Below are positions 1-12,662 of a stretch of DNA of 64,000 nt, in pieces. This DNA comes from Psoroptes ovis (Eukaryota > Arthropoda > Arachnida > Sarcoptiformes > Psoroptidae): positions 1,887,324-1,951,323 of the forward strand of contig PQWQ01000011.1 of assembly GCA_002943765.1 (NCBI GenBank), given 5' to 3'. The first letter of the stretch is position 1; each line of letters begins with the position of its first letter. The translations under genes were made by a program, and so were the position numbers. Below the pieces are notes generated by a model that saw nothing but the letters and a program-made list of their open reading frames with translations, did no database searches and was not told where the DNA came from.

Positions 1-775
1 ATCATAATAGTAATAATAATAAATGACAACATCATCTTTTTTATCATTATTATTTGTTGAAGCTGTTTTATTGATTGAATTTGAAACAGGAGATTGAGTT
101 GAAGACGTTGGCGAAGATGTTTGACGTGATGGCGATGGCGTAGTATTCGAAGGTTGTTCTAACATCGACACTAACAAATTATGGTCACCTGGTTGAAAGT
201 TGATTCTTGATTTATTATTCGCTTGTAAATCTTCATATTGAAATGGATATGGCTGTGGTGGTGATTGTGTTGTCGATATTTGCGATTGTTGATTTCTTAA
301 ATTAGCAGATCGTTGATTATTATTGACAGATGCATCAATTAATTGTGCATTGAATTGATTAGCATTTGATTGTGGTTGCGCAGTGGGTGGTTGTCGCACT
401 GATTGTGTTTGTTGTCGATTATTTTGTGGTGCAACTCTTACATTATCAGGTATTGGTGCTGGTTGTGGTTGTTGTTGTTGTGCAGAATTCACAACAGAAG
501 ATGGCGATATTGGTGGTGGTGGTGGAAAATGTGTCGGTGGCGGATTCCATGACACCGATTGTGATGGATGAAATTGATTAGCACCGCTAATCACTGAAAT
601 TAATGGTTCATTATTATTATTATTTGTTGATGGTTGATTTTGTTGTTGAAATTGAGGATAACGTCTAATCGAATTAAATTGTTCTTGTTGATTGTTATTG
701 TTATTATGATTATTATTGTTATTATTTAAATTTGATTGAGGTTGAACATATTGTGGTTGTGGTGGCAGAAATTGT

Positions 776-807
<32 letters not shown>

Positions 808-1442
808 ATTACGATAATTAGTAGCTGATGGTTGATGACGATGAATCGGTTGCGGCTGATTATTTGCTGATTGTGGCTGATGATAATGAATGAAATGATC
901 TTCAACAGGTGGCAAATCCTTTATAAAATAAAGAAAATAATCATTGAAAATGAACAGAAAATTTCCAAATAATTCAATTTCAAATAACAGAGAAAAAATT
1001 TCAAAAAAAAAAAAAAAAAATAAAAACTTACAAAACTAGTTGTATTTGTATTTGGCAAATCAAAACTATAATATTGATAATTTGGATTATTCGATATTTG
1101 TCGTTTGACCGGTGTTAAATATTTTAATTCATCATCATCATTATTGTTGATTACTGATGATGCTTGATGCTTTGATATTTGTTGTTGATGATGATGTTGA
1201 GTATTATCGACAGGCAATTCAAAGCTCACTATATCACCATTTTTATCATTTATTATTTTATTATTATTAGTATTATCATTTAATTGTTGATTATTATGAC
1301 TATTGTTATTATTATTATTATTTTCTTGACATTCAATCAATAATAATGAATTGAATGTTGATATAATTAATAATAATAATAATAATAAACAATAATGTTG
1401 TTTATGATGATAATGATGATGATGATGAGGTATCGAATTCAT
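1..1442 (-). CDS. Secreted Gln/Asn/Pro-rich protein, 5' part only (2 exons, runs off left edge)
   Basis: I do not recognise this protein. The first coding exon is 1032-1442 (minus): ATG at 1442, a His-rich start, then a Leu/Ile-rich hydrophobic stretch ending near LLLIECQEN that looks like a signal peptide. It continues with Asn-rich and Asp-rich sequence and the segment YLTPVKRQISNNPNYQYYSF. The exon ends at a good donor (TTT|GTAAGT, phase 0). After a 113-bp intron, exon 2 starts at 918 behind an AG and is open in frame to position 1 (306 codons). It is rich in Gln, Asn, Pro and His, with a poly-Gln run around 780-810 and PPPPP near 530. The phase match and 306 open codons support coding. 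The hydrophobic start suggests secretion. The C-terminus lies outside the window, so a conserved domain there cannot be excluded. Confidence 0.75.
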
Positions 1443-1453
1443 CAATGATCTAT

Positions 1454-1474
1454 GGAGAGAGAGAGAGAGAGAGA
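1454..1474. repeat. (GA)n microsatellite
   Basis: An uninterrupted GA dinucleotide run just upstream of the ATG at 1442 (minus strand). It would lie in the 5' UTR or promoter of that gene. Confidence 0.9.
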
Positions 1475-1870
1475 AAAAAAAATGAAAATTAAAAATTTTT
1501 TAAATACATTCCTTTGCATTTGGACAAATTCAATGAATCTAAATTCAAATTCAATTTCAAAATTCATTGACACATGCACACACAAGATTATAGTTATGTG
1601 TGTAAATCAATGTCAATAAGTGCAAAAATATTAAATTAAAATAAACGAAAAACGTGATTCGATCAAATTGATTTAATGATTTTTTTTTTATTTGACCACA
1701 GTCAAAAATTAAATTTTAATGACAAAAAATATTTGTCATTAAAACAATCATTATTTGTGTTTGTCTTGAAAAAATTATGTCAAACAATAATTTTTGACAT
1801 TTATTATAATTGATTTTCTATGGCTATTGCATTTTCAGCAGCGAAAAAATAAAATCAAATAATCATTTGT

Positions 1871-1873
<3 letters not shown>

Positions 1874-1908
<35 letters not shown>
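1874..1908. repeat. Poly-T homopolymer, 35 nt
   Basis: The longest homopolymer in the window. Similar A or T runs of about 19-27 occur near 1001, 3872, 19030, 26960, 28370, 36320 and 52217. Confidence 0.9.
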
Positions 1909-1909
<1 letters not shown>

Positions 1910-2042
1910 AAAACTTTCATTGATCATTGGAAGAAATGATCAATGAAATGAAGAAATCAATGATCATGTTGATGTGCGTTTTGAACAAAATAAATGTCAA
2001 ACCAAACAAGTACATAAGGACAAATTTTTTTTTTTTATATGG

Positions 2043-2117
2043 AGTTGTCCCATAAGTTCTTGTCGGTTATATCGTAGAAAATCATTAGAAAATTGGCAAG
2101 AACTTATGGGACAACCT
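2043..2117. mobile_element. Foldback MITE copy 1 (CCATAAG arm type)
   Basis: Left arm GTTGTCCCATAAGTTCTTG is the near-exact reverse complement of right arm CAAGAACTTATGGGACAAC. The centre carries the ATCGTAGAAAATCATT motif (type A). Intergenic. Confidence 0.9.
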
Positions 2118-3550
2118 AATATTATTATTATTGATTTTCAATTAGTTTCGAATAATTAATTTTCGACCAAAGACAATCATTAATTATTATTATTACTCTA
2201 TTTTTGATTTTTAAGAATATTTTTCGATAGTTTTTTATTGATCATCAATAAGAATGAACAATCTTTTTTGTTGATCAAAAATTTGAAAATATTTGAAATT
2301 GATTGAAATAAATATAAAAATTAAATGATCAATGAAACAAATAGCAATCGTAATGAAGCGAAACAACAAACCACAGTGAATAAACTAAATTTTCAAAAAT
2401 TTAAAAAATTGTCTGATTGTTTCGAAACATTTAACAAATGACAAATTTTTCATTTTTTTTTTTTTTTTCATTCAAACTGAACATGTTTTCACATGTTTCA
2501 TCAAAAGAAATATTACTGTTTGTGTTCAAAAGTAATTATTCATGTAATAATTAAATGTGTCATACATATATGTGTTTATTTAAAGATTGAAAAAAATTGA
2601 AAAATTGAAATTGATCGCTTTATTTTTCAATGATTATCAATATTTACCTCAAAAAATGGACCATTCTGTCAAAATATTTTTTTTTGTGTCGAATATGATC
2701 AATGAATATGAATGAATGAATTTCAAGGTTTTTCGATCACCCAACCTATTAATAACCTCACACACACACACACTGCAAGCTACAACGATATCAACGATAA
2801 TGGTGATGTAATTGGTTGAATCGATGATGATAATTATGGTGTTATTACGGTAATTCGATTAAGTTGTCAAAGAGTTTTTTTGATTTTTGAAAATTTCTTT
2901 GATTAAATTTAAAAAACAATTAAATCAGGTTATTAATGCACTGTAAGAATACCATCGTTGATGATGATGATGATGATGATGATTGATTCGATGGCATCGA
3001 AATGATCATAGATCATTGGAAATAGGATGAAATGAAATCAATTAAAAATGTTATTCCTTCAATCATATTGGATATAAAGGAATTTTTTTTTCTGTGTGTT
3101 TCAAAAATTCAATTATTCATTTGGAATAATCAAAAAATTTGATTGAAAAATGATAATTTTCACCATACGAACACACATTCACTGAAATATAATCCGATTT
3201 CACATTCGAAAAAAATGAAAATATTACTTTTAATATCTACGAGAAAAAATAATAATGATAAATTGAAAAATTGCCGTGGTAGTATAGGTCGATCTGAATT
3301 GAATTTTTAAATTTGAATGAAAAATAAGAAAAAAATTCCAGTATTGGAAAAATCTCTCTTCTCAAATTGAAATTCAATTGCCATAAAACTGCTATTTGGC
3401 TGTTGTTGTTGTTGTTGTTCCAATTTGGACAGAGATTCAATATTTCAATTTGGGAAAAAAAATAAAAAAAACTTTCTTTCTCTCTTTTCTTATTATTTCT
3501 GTTATAAAAATATATAATATTCACGGTACTTGTTTATTTGTAAAAATATT

Positions 3551-3627
3551 AAATTGTCCGAAAAGTTTTTGCCGATTATATTCGTAGAAAATCATTGAAA
3601 AATCGAAAAAAACTTTTCGGACAACCT
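3551..3627. mobile_element. Foldback MITE copy 2 (CGAAAAG arm type)
   Basis: ATTGTCCGAAAAGTTTTTGC pairs with the right arm ending AACTTTTCGGACAACCT. Type A centre (TTCGTAGAAAATCATTGAAA). Intergenic. Confidence 0.9.
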
Positions 3628-5098
3628 AATAAAAAAAATAAAATGGAAAAAATTAAAATTAAAAATGGAAAAAATTATCAAATTTATTGCATTAGTTTAT
3701 ATGGCCATACACAGCCACACATTAATATCTGTATGTCTTCCTTTCTCTTTTCATTTTGGGCTTTCAAAAATTATTTTCCCTTCAATTGTTTATTGCTTAT
3801 TCACAATTTCTTATGAAGAATATTATGATTATGACGATGATTTTTGATAATCGCAAGGGATGTCAAAATTAGCAAAAAAAAAAAAAAAAAAAAAAAATGA
3901 AATTAACAAATTCGGAATGAAAAACGGAAAAAAAAATAAAATGAAAATTGAATGAAATAAATTATCAAAATTTAAAAAAGCAAATGAAAAGCATAATCCA
4001 AGATAAAATGTTAGAACTATGTGTGAGAAGAAGAGATGATGCTTGACTATGCTGTCCATAATCAGTATTTTTTTTTCGAAAATTTAAAATCTTGAGATGT
4101 TTTAAAATCTTAAGATATTTTAAAAATCTTAAAATATTGAATTATTTTGATAGAAAATTGAATTTCAATTTGAATCATCCATAAGATATAAATATTTATA
4201 TATGTATGCATATGTGATTACTGATTAATTAAACAATATTAGCATTATAACAGATGTATTGAATGTAATCATTTCATAATATATACAAATAAATGATGAA
4301 TATATGGAAATTGGATTTCAAAAAAAAATGTTTTTTGAAACGTGTTTTAAATTTCCATTTAAATTTTTTTCCAAACAAATTTTCCCATAAATGGTATGCC
4401 TTATGAAATGATGATGCTGATGATGATAATGATGAGCCATGAATGATACATTCATTGACAGACAGAAATATTGAAATATATTTCTAAATTCAGAAATATC
4501 AGTGACAAATGATATCATCATTACAAATATTTTCTAGGTCTAGTTTTTTGTCAATGATCATCTTGATGATCGACGACGATTAATCAATGTTTTTGGAGAA
4601 GAAATCATAAAAGTAAATATTTTTCAATTTGAAATTTTATCCCAAAAGATTTTGTACCCGAAAATCTTTCACCAATCAAAAATTGTTTAAAAACATTTTG
4701 ATTTTATGAAATGGAAAACAACACAGGTAAACACACACAGCTTCAAATATAAGCTTTGAAATTAAAGTCAAAAAAAAAATGAAAATCTAGGTTAATCTTT
4801 GAAGTGTATCTAAGTTTTTTTCTTCTTTGAATTTTGATGCATATTTTTTTCATTTTGGCTTAATCTTAAAATCTTAGGAAAAAAAATACATGATACTACA
4901 CCCAAATACTTAAGTTGTATGATATTCATGTTGTTTGTTTGAACACACACACATGTTTCATGTTGTTTTGTTGTTAACATTTATTTGAAATCAATTATTT
5001 ATTTATTTATCCATGTTTTTTTTTCTCGGATTAAAATCCGAACAAAAATTTATATCCAACCGAGAAATATTAAACAATATTCGTGTTTGAATTTTATA

Positions 5099-5174
5099 AG
5101 GCTGTCCGGAAAGTATTTGCCGATTATATAGCAGGGAATTATGAGAAAATCGGCAATAACTTAACGGAAAACCT
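5099..5174. mobile_element. Foldback MITE copy 3, degenerate right arm
   Basis: AGGCTGTCCGGAAAGTATTTG on the left. The right arm has decayed to AATAACTTAACGGAAAACCT. Centre type A (ATTATATAGCAGGGAATTATG). Confidence 0.85.
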
Positions 5175-5361
5175 GATATTATTTCTAAGACTATTATTAT
5201 TATTATCATTTTTGAGATAAATCAAAATTGATTGATTGATTTTCTCAAAAAAATGTAGATAATAAATGAAGAAATCATCTAAAAGATTTTGGAAAAAATT
5301 TTCCCATTTCCATCTTGGAAAGTATTGAATTTTCATATCAAAAAATAATAAAAATAACATT

Positions 5362-5440
5362 AGGTTGTCCGAAAAGTTCATTCGGCTTAATCACAATAGA
5401 ATTGCTCGATGAAAATCGGCTATAACTTTTCGGACAACCT
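5362..5440. mobile_element. Foldback MITE copy 4 (type B centre)
   Basis: AGGTTGTCCGAAAAGTTCATTCGGCTTAATC... closing with ACTTTTCGGACAACCT and flanked by TA on both sides (ca-TAGG / CCTA-at). Defines centre type B (CGGCTTAATC...). Confidence 0.9.
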
Positions 5441-5779
5441 AATGAAAATAATAATTAAATGATGTTGCATAGAAACAAAACAGGATTTTTGATGGTTGAT
5501 TTTTGTGCACGTTTTCAATTTAATTTTTTTTTCTATGTGAATTTTTCATTTAAGCAATTTTTTTTTATTTTTTTTTTCGTTTCAATAATTTTATTATTGA
5601 ATCAAGCAAGAAAAGCTTTCATTTAAGATAGTCACATTAAATTGACAAGTAGTGATGGCCGCCCGAAACAAATAATGTTGAATCAATGATGCAAAATAAA
5701 TGTTTGAAAGCTATTAAACGAAAAAGAACATAACTAAAACAAATCCTGCGAACATCAGCGAAAATCAGCAGAAAATTTT

Positions 5780-5855
5780 AGGTTGTCCGAAAAGTTCATT
5801 CGGCTTAATCAATAGAGTTGTTCGCGGAAATCGGCCAAAACTTTCCGGACAACCT
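5780..5855. mobile_element. Foldback MITE copy 5 (type B centre)
   Basis: Same type B layout as copy 4, with TTCATTCGGCTTAATCAATAG in the centre. Right arm ACTTTCCGGACAACCT. Confidence 0.9.
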
Positions 5856-7806
5856 ATTATGAAAGTGTTGTGGTTTATTTAATTTTATTTTTATTTTTCC
5901 AATGTTGCAGCAATGTTTTTCCCCCTTAATGTTTCGTATCGTATTTGCTGAAGCGAATCAAAGAAAATGAAATCAATTTAAACAACAAATAAGCAATCAA
6001 TCACTCACTCTTCGAAAATATTCGTGGATGAATGAATGAATGACTTTAAAACTAAAAAATTTTCAATTTTCGAAGTGAAAGTCCAAAGTTTGTTCGTGTG
6101 TTTTCGAGGTGCATTTTTTTCGGATAAAATGAATACTTTGAATTATCCGAAATCCATGAATAATGAATGAACAATGAATGAACCAATGATCAATGATCGT
6201 TGATCAATAATTTGTATTTTATTATTTTCCAATTTATCGAAAAATGTTTAATCTTAATTCAAAAATTGATTTTACCAAATTTGAAAGCATATATTTTAAA
6301 AATAAATTCTCCATAAATAACTATTAAATATAATTGTTATCAATCTATCCATATAATACTATTCGATATAAATTAGGCTAATGATTAATTGAATTTTCAA
6401 TTTAATTTTTGTTCAAGGGTTTAAACTATTAATATTCGATAATTTGAATCGTTTAAAAATGTAAACAAATTACAATTTACAATACAACAATCGACAATGG
6501 ACATCGATAATAATCAATGATAATTGTTTTGAATATATTTAGACTTGGATATTTGGATATTTATTTATTTTTCATTGAAAATATACAAAAAGTATTAACC
6601 TTATTCACCTTATTTGCATTCGAAAATGGAGAAGAATAATTTAACCTTTTATTTCATTTTATTTATTTGAATTTGAATTTTTTTTTTTAAATTAAATTCA
6701 AATTCAACGTGAATGATTCATCATCATCATCATCATTTGAATATATTCGAATGTATCAAATTTGGTAAATTTTTCTTTCAAAAAAAGCCAAAATCAAGTT
6801 CATTTTTGATCCATTTATTTTCATTTCATTTATTTTCTCCCATTATTCATCATACATCAAAAAAAAAAATCGTTCAAATGCTATTGACAATGATTGTTTT
6901 GTCGTGTCAATTTCTATTTCTTTTTGCTTTGTTTTTATTTATTTTATCGTCGTCTATCAAAAATCCATTATAATACACAATTGAATTAGCCAAACTCGAT
7001 TTCTTCAAATGTCTATTCAAAGTCACATTTTCAGTCTTAAATCGACATAGAGATGAAAATAATAAATCATTTCTATTTATTATTTACATTGAAAACAATG
7101 CGTGTGTGTGTGTGTGTCCTTATTATTATTTCGAACGAAAACAAAAAAAACAAAAATAAATAAACAAAGGGTTATATCATTGTAAATAGTGTGAAACTTG
7201 TTTTATTTCTTCCCATTTTTTTTCTTATATTTCATCCATCCTTTGAATATACATTGAATTTTATATATCCAATTTTTCAATACAAGTCGATATAATTTTT
7301 AATTCAATTTCTTTTTTTTAAATGAATGAATGAATGAATGAATGATGAATGATTAAATGTTTTTGGCCATATAAATTCATTTTAAAATGAATTGTATTGA
7401 TTTGGCCAAATGAAATAATAATGAATAATGAAACAAGTAAAAAATCTGAAAATAGATTTTTGTTCAAATTTTTGTTTTTTTTTTTTTTTTTTGTTTAAAA
7501 AAGGTTTAAATGAATTTCATTTTACAAAATGTAATTTGGCTGCTGCTGATGTTGTTGCCGTCAATCATTATTGCTGGACATCATAGCTCTATGAGGCATA
7601 GGCCTTTGAAAAGAGAGAAAGATGGATAAATTTTAATCGCACCAATGTTAAGAGAAATGAATGATACATATATTTCTCCAACCTGCAAACAAACAAACAA
7701 AATGAACGAAAAAAAATTATGTCTAAAATACAGCGCATCATCATCATCATCATCAATAATAATAAAAATAAAAATGAAAACAGGTGAACATACTCATGTT
7801 CGAAGG

Positions 7807-7875
7807 TTGGTCAGAAAGTAATTGATGATTTTTTCATTGAAATTCAACACAAAAATCAACAATTATTTTTCGACC
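7807..7875. mobile_element. Second, different mariner-like foldback
   Basis: Left arm TTGGTCAGAAAGTAATTG (7807-7824) matches the reverse complement of the right end (CAATTATTTTTCGACCAA, ending about 7877) at about 15 of 18 positions. The arm differs from the common family (GGTC/GTAATTG rather than GTCCGAAAAG) but has the same size. It is either an old copy or a separate MITE family. Confidence 0.5.
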
Positions 7876-8052
7876 AAAATTAATTTATATTCAACAGTCA
7901 AAAATAATGAAAAAAAAATGAAAAAAAAAAATTTAATGAATGCACACACATATATTCAATCACACATGAAAGTCACAATCTATTTTTATCTATAGCATCA
8001 AGCTAAGCTATCGTTTACAATGTTGTTGTTTTTATTTTGATGCAGCAGCAGC

Positions 8053-8080
8053 CAAAGATGTTCAAAGATGTTCAAAGATG
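8053..8080. repeat. Short tandem repeat, unit CAAAGATGTT
   Basis: Nearly three head-to-tail copies of a 10-bp unit next to (CAG)n and (GAT)n runs. Confidence 0.8.
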
Positions 8081-9956
8081 GTTGATGATGATGATGATGG
8101 AGGCTGATTCAAAAGTATTTTGCAAAAGATAAATAATGCATGTGTTAATTCACATGTATATAAGCATTCATTCATTCATTCATTCAACCATTTTCCACTT
8201 ATGAAAAATGAAAAAATCCACCGTATTTTTTTACCTGATGAAAATCCTAGATATTTTACTCTTAGTTCACGTCTATTATAAGTATGGATGATGGTTTGTT
8301 TTAGGATGCTGCTGCTGCTGCTGTTGTGAATGATCACTGAACAAAAATAACTTTTTTCCATCAAATTCGAGCGCCTAAATAAAATGTGAATGTAAATAAA
8401 TTTACCTTAAGTTGATATTTATTGAGGAATCAATGTTTAATTTGATCCAATTTATACAAATTTTTTACCAATTTTCTCTTCGGTAATTACCATTTATGAT
8501 ATGAGAAAATGATCAATCATTCATTCATTCATTCATCAATGATCAATGCAAATCTCCCTGTGAAATTGAAAACACCCGATATTTATTTATTTTTATTTTT
8601 TATTTTTTTTTAAATAATCAAAAATTATCTTTGAAACTGGATGTATATTAACTGTATCATATTATATTTAGCCTTGATTTCGATTATACAAATTTCAAAG
8701 ATTTAAGAAAAATTCAAGAAATATTTTGAAAACACTCCAATTTCAGCCAATTTGTCCGAATATTTTGCATGTAAATACGCTTTCGATCGAATTAAATCCA
8801 ATTAAATCAAAGTAAATGCTGAATTTTTTTTATTATCATTTATTTCAAATTACAAATAACATAAAATAATTGTAATTAATTATTCTTATTAATTAATAAA
8901 TTTTTATCACAGAAAATATATGAAAAAAAAATTACGGAAAATTAATAATTTGACGAACTTGTTCTTATTTTATTTATGTTCCATCGTTACATTCATTTAT
9001 TTATTTATTTATTCATTCATAATCATTCATAGATGCTTAGGAAAAAATGAACAAAAATAATTCAGAAAATAAATTCAAAAATGAAAGTGAAATTACATTT
9101 AATTATTGTTATTATCATCATTAAATCATTAAATTAATGATAATAATTGAATTTTTTTTTTTATATTCTAGCTCTTAAATGACAGTTGATTGACTATTTT
9201 ACTCATTTATTTCATTCATTTAATATTATTATCATTATTTCCACCAATTAATGCACTGGATTTTTTAATTTTTTTCGAATTTTTCTTCATTAAATCACAT
9301 TGCACATTGAATCATTTTGCATAATCAAAGCCATTTGTTTTGAATTTATGAATTTCATTAAGTACAGCAATTGTAGGTTTTTCCCAAAAATAAAGGATGA
9401 TTTCAACAAAAAAAAAAAAAACAAAGATAATAATGTTAATTTCTCCATCTTTTTTTTGAAATCATTTTTAATTATTATAATTTAATCATTTAAAAAAAAA
9501 TATATTTCCATGTTCTTATTATTTTTCATTTTCTTAAAAATTCATTCATTCAATTATTTTAAGTCTAAGAGTCAAACTGTGTGCTGCACACACATGAGTC
9601 TTGATGTGATACATGTGCATCTAAATTTAGAAATTTATTTATTTTTTATTCAATTTTCTTGTTGTTTTAACTGTTTGCATTTATGTATAAAGCATCTTTC
9701 AGTCCATAATAGAAAGAAAATGAAAATTTTTTCAAAGATGAAAATCATCTAAGGAATGGTCAGTCGGATGGACAGTTGAATGCATAATGCATTATGATGC
9801 ATCGAAATAGACGAAAAGCGAACTGAATGAATGAGGATTAAAGTGATTAAAAATAAAATATTTTGTGTTCACTTCTTATTATTTAATATTAATAATTATC
9901 ATTGAAACAATTAAAATGATTAATTCATTGAAAACAAGAGGTTTTATTGTATATTT

Positions 9957-10053
9957 TCAAGTCAAATCAATTAGTTGTTCCACCGCTGTTATTGGCCATT
10001 GTTGTTGATGATGATTATGATTTCGAACAATAAAATTTTGACCAGAACAAATT
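9957..10053 (-). CDS. Possible 3'-terminal coding exon, unknown gene
   Basis: On the minus strand a frame runs from beyond 10090 down to TGA at 9957-9959. It reads ICSGQNFIVRNHNHHQQQ and continues WPITAVEQLIDLT before the stop. The look (non-repetitive residues mixed with Asn/His/Gln) resembles real exons in this window. An AATAAA (minus) lies 9-14 nt after the stop (9943-9948). A possible acceptor is TATCAG ending at 10054, but it lacks a pyrimidine tract. No upstream partner exon was found and I recognise no homologue. It is a candidate last exon or a gene remnant. Confidence 0.3.
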
Positions 10054-11125
10054 CTGATACATTTTAGGTGATACAACTTTTGATACACCGGAAAATTTTG
10101 CCAAGTTTTAATTCAATTTTTTTCTTTCGTTTAATTTCATTTTTCACATTCATTGAATGCATTCAATAAATGTTGAAAAATGAAACTTAAAGCCTTTCAA
10201 TTATTCCAAAAAAAAAAAAAAAACTGAAAAAATTCTTTGAGTCATAAACACACACCAAGTTTGGTAATTTTGTCCATTTGTGAAGCAGTAAAATTTCATC
10301 ATAATTTTCTGCTATTTTCAAGCCAAAAACTTTCTAAAACTTAACAAAACTTTATTTCTTGAAATTTATTCAACTTTGAAAGGCTTGTATTCGTGTATAA
10401 TTGCTTGTTCGTAGCAAAGATTGAGAAGAGTTAAATGGATGAATGAATTTCGTATACGATTTAACTGTGTATGCGTTTTCTTATGGTAAATTTAATCAAA
10501 GAAAGAAAAAAAGTCATAATTTCGATCAAAAATTTTTCCATTCGTATGCCATCTGTTTGTGTAGAACACTAACATACAATACACATCATGATGGCCATCA
10601 ATCGTTTGAAAGTCTATGAAATTTTTCAAAATTTTTATTTTTTGAAATTTCTGAAAATTTTTCACGTTTAAATAAACGCGTTTAGTTATTTATCATTGAA
10701 ATAATTTTCAAATGAATGAATGAATAAATAAATAAATAAACGAAGATAAATGATCAAATACATGATTTCGATTGTTTATTTCGTATCAATTTCGTCCATC
10801 GAAATTATCATTGAACATTGACAAATGCACAATGCGAAAAAATTTTATACGCATCGATTCATCGACCGAAAAAATAGTCAAATTTCTTCATTTATTCATT
10901 CTTCGGATTTTTGACTGTCGCAAAATTAATGGCTATGAATGAATAAGAATAAAAATATTCTTAAGAAACATATCCAAGGAACAAGAAACGACATAATCGT
11001 AAGAAATTCTATGTAATTTTTCAACGAAATTTTCGAGTTCATTTCTTCGTATTTTATCGCTTCATGTCTGCTTGTTTGTTTATTTATTTACATTTTCAAA
11101 TCGTCTCATTTTATTTCAATTTATT

Positions 11126-11259
11126 TTATTTCAATTTATTCTTATTTTCATTTATTTTAAATTCTGAGAAAAATTTAAAATTATTTGAATTTCTCTTCTC
11201 TGATTCTTTAGCCTTAGATCCTTCGGACTTCTTGGAACTTCTAGGGACTTCTTTGGCTC
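11126..11259 (-). CDS. Possible 3'-terminal exon, Lys/Ser/Glu-rich
   Basis: Minus-strand frame behind an AAATAAAG acceptor at 11260, reading AKEVPRSSKKSEGSKAKESE, then Asn/Lys/Phe-rich sequence to TAA at 11126-11128. AATAAA motifs follow the stop. Its GC content is clearly above the flanks, which is what drew attention. The family is not recognised. A pseudogene fragment is equally possible. Confidence 0.3.
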
Positions 11260-11425
11260 CTTTATTTACAGTTATTCTTATTTATTTTTCTGGATTTTAT
11301 TTCCAGGATTTTTTCATATTTTATATTAAAGTTTTATTCAAGTTATTTACACATCATTTCCAATATTATTACTATTATTATTATCACTAAATATTATGTA
11401 ATATTAAGCCGTATGCAATATGAAA

Positions 11426-11426
<1 letters not shown>

Positions 11427-11457
<31 letters not shown>
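11427..11457. repeat. (ATT)n microsatellite
   Basis: About ten uninterrupted ATT units in the spacer, followed shortly by a (CAT)n run. Confidence 0.9.
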
Positions 11458-11458
<1 letters not shown>

Positions 11459-11767
11459 GAACATCATCATCATCATATAATATTTGTCACATAAAAATGG
11501 AATCATGAAAAAATATATTTTTTTTAATATTATTGTAAAAAATATTGTACAAACAAACAGAAATCAACAATGACAATGTGGCAATAACAATAAAGCCATA
11601 GTCATTGGGCCGATCGTATTATATCAGAAAAATATCACCAGGCATAAAAAATGTAATATTTTTTTTTTCGTTTTTGTTTTATTTTGTTTAAAAAACAAAT
11701 TTTCTGTTCATTTTTTTATGTTATGTTTCATAGTTTTGCCACTTTTACACCCAATGATAAATGTATA

Positions 11768-11843
11768 TGGTTGTCCTAAAAGTTCATTCCGATTATTCCG
11801 TAGAGTTGCTCATGAAAATCGGCCAAAACTTTTCGGACAACCT
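11768..11843. mobile_element. Foldback MITE copy 6 (type B centre)
   Basis: GGTTGTCCTAAAAGTTCATTC opens it and AAAACTTTTCGGACAACCT closes it. The left arm carries one mismatch (CCTAAAAG). Confidence 0.9.
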
Positions 11844-12586
11844 AATTTGTTATAGATAATACATTTTTGTTTTTTGTTTTTGTATGTCGATTGCCATTAT
11901 CAAAAATATTGGCTTTGTGTCAATTTCAATGCATAGAATATGAGAGATTCCCAATGCAGATATCAAAAAAAAAAAAAAAATTCTCTTTTATTTGATATCA
12001 TCATCATCATAATCATTTACTATGAATGGATATTCATTCATTCATTTGCCGTATTCATTTGAATTTGCCCAAAAGCAAATTTATTTATTTATTTATATTT
12101 TCTGACGGCTTCCTTCCTTCTCCATCTTTATTTTTTGTTCCTGATCAGTTCAAAATAAATTCAATGGGGCCAGAATTCGATGGGCAAAAAAAAAAATATG
12201 ATTTTGAATCGAAATAAAATGAAATATTGAAGACCAAAGTGAACCAGAAGCATCAGTAAATCATTTTATTAATTTTGTATCTGTTTTTCTGAATCTTTGG
12301 TCGCAATTCACTAATCACGTAACATTTTCTACTCAGTTGATTAAATTTTGATTTGACATCTATTATTGGATTCTTTTAAATTCTTTTAAACAAACATCTT
12401 TACAGGGCCCCAATTGTGGGTTTGTTGTTGTTGCAGTGTAACTTGACCATGTTTTCCCATATATTTTCCATTCAATGACCATAAAATAATGGAGATAATA
12501 ATTTCATTTATTTGTAAAATTTAATTTTTTTCCAATTTGTTTTTTTTTCAAATAAATAAATGAAAAAATAAAAATAAATTTATTTT

Positions 12587-12662
12587 GGGTTGTCCGAAAA
12601 GTTTTTGCCGATTTACCAATTGAAAAACATTTGAAAATCGGCAAGAACTTTTCGGACAACCC
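12587..12662. mobile_element. Foldback MITE copy 7 (type C centre)
   Basis: GGTTGTCCGAAAAGTTTTTG pairs with CAAGAACTTTTCGGACAACC. The centre is a shorter palindrome (ACCAATTGAAAAACATTTG, type C). Confidence 0.9.

Larger units (their letters stand above)
7561..8336 (-). other. Possible spliced transcript, minus strand (coding status unclear)
   Basis: Three splice-like segments on the minus strand. 8235-8336 lies between TTTTTGTTCAG and CATCAG|GTAAAA. A segment near 7643-7683 lies after GTTTGTTTGCAG. A short segment, 7561-7603, lies behind a strong acceptor (CTCTCTTTTCAAAG) and ends in TGA. 8235-8336 contains CAG repeats and is readable as Gln/His-rich or Ser-rich, but no frame combination gives a convincing protein. 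It may be the 3' end of an unrecognised gene or a non-coding RNA. Confidence 0.25.

Noticed and set aside
366..581. Plus-strand open frames rich in Val or Cys
   Set aside because: Mirror of the minus-strand Gln/Pro-rich coding exon; the repeats keep the other strand open.
11064..11390. 108-residue Phe/Tyr-rich plus-strand frame
   Set aside because: Built from ATTT repeats and the antisense of the Lys/Ser-rich segment; no splice or start support.
12093..12140. Minus-strand Glu/Lys-rich short frame after CTGATCAG
   Set aside because: Only 16 codons; purine-rich composition alone can explain it.
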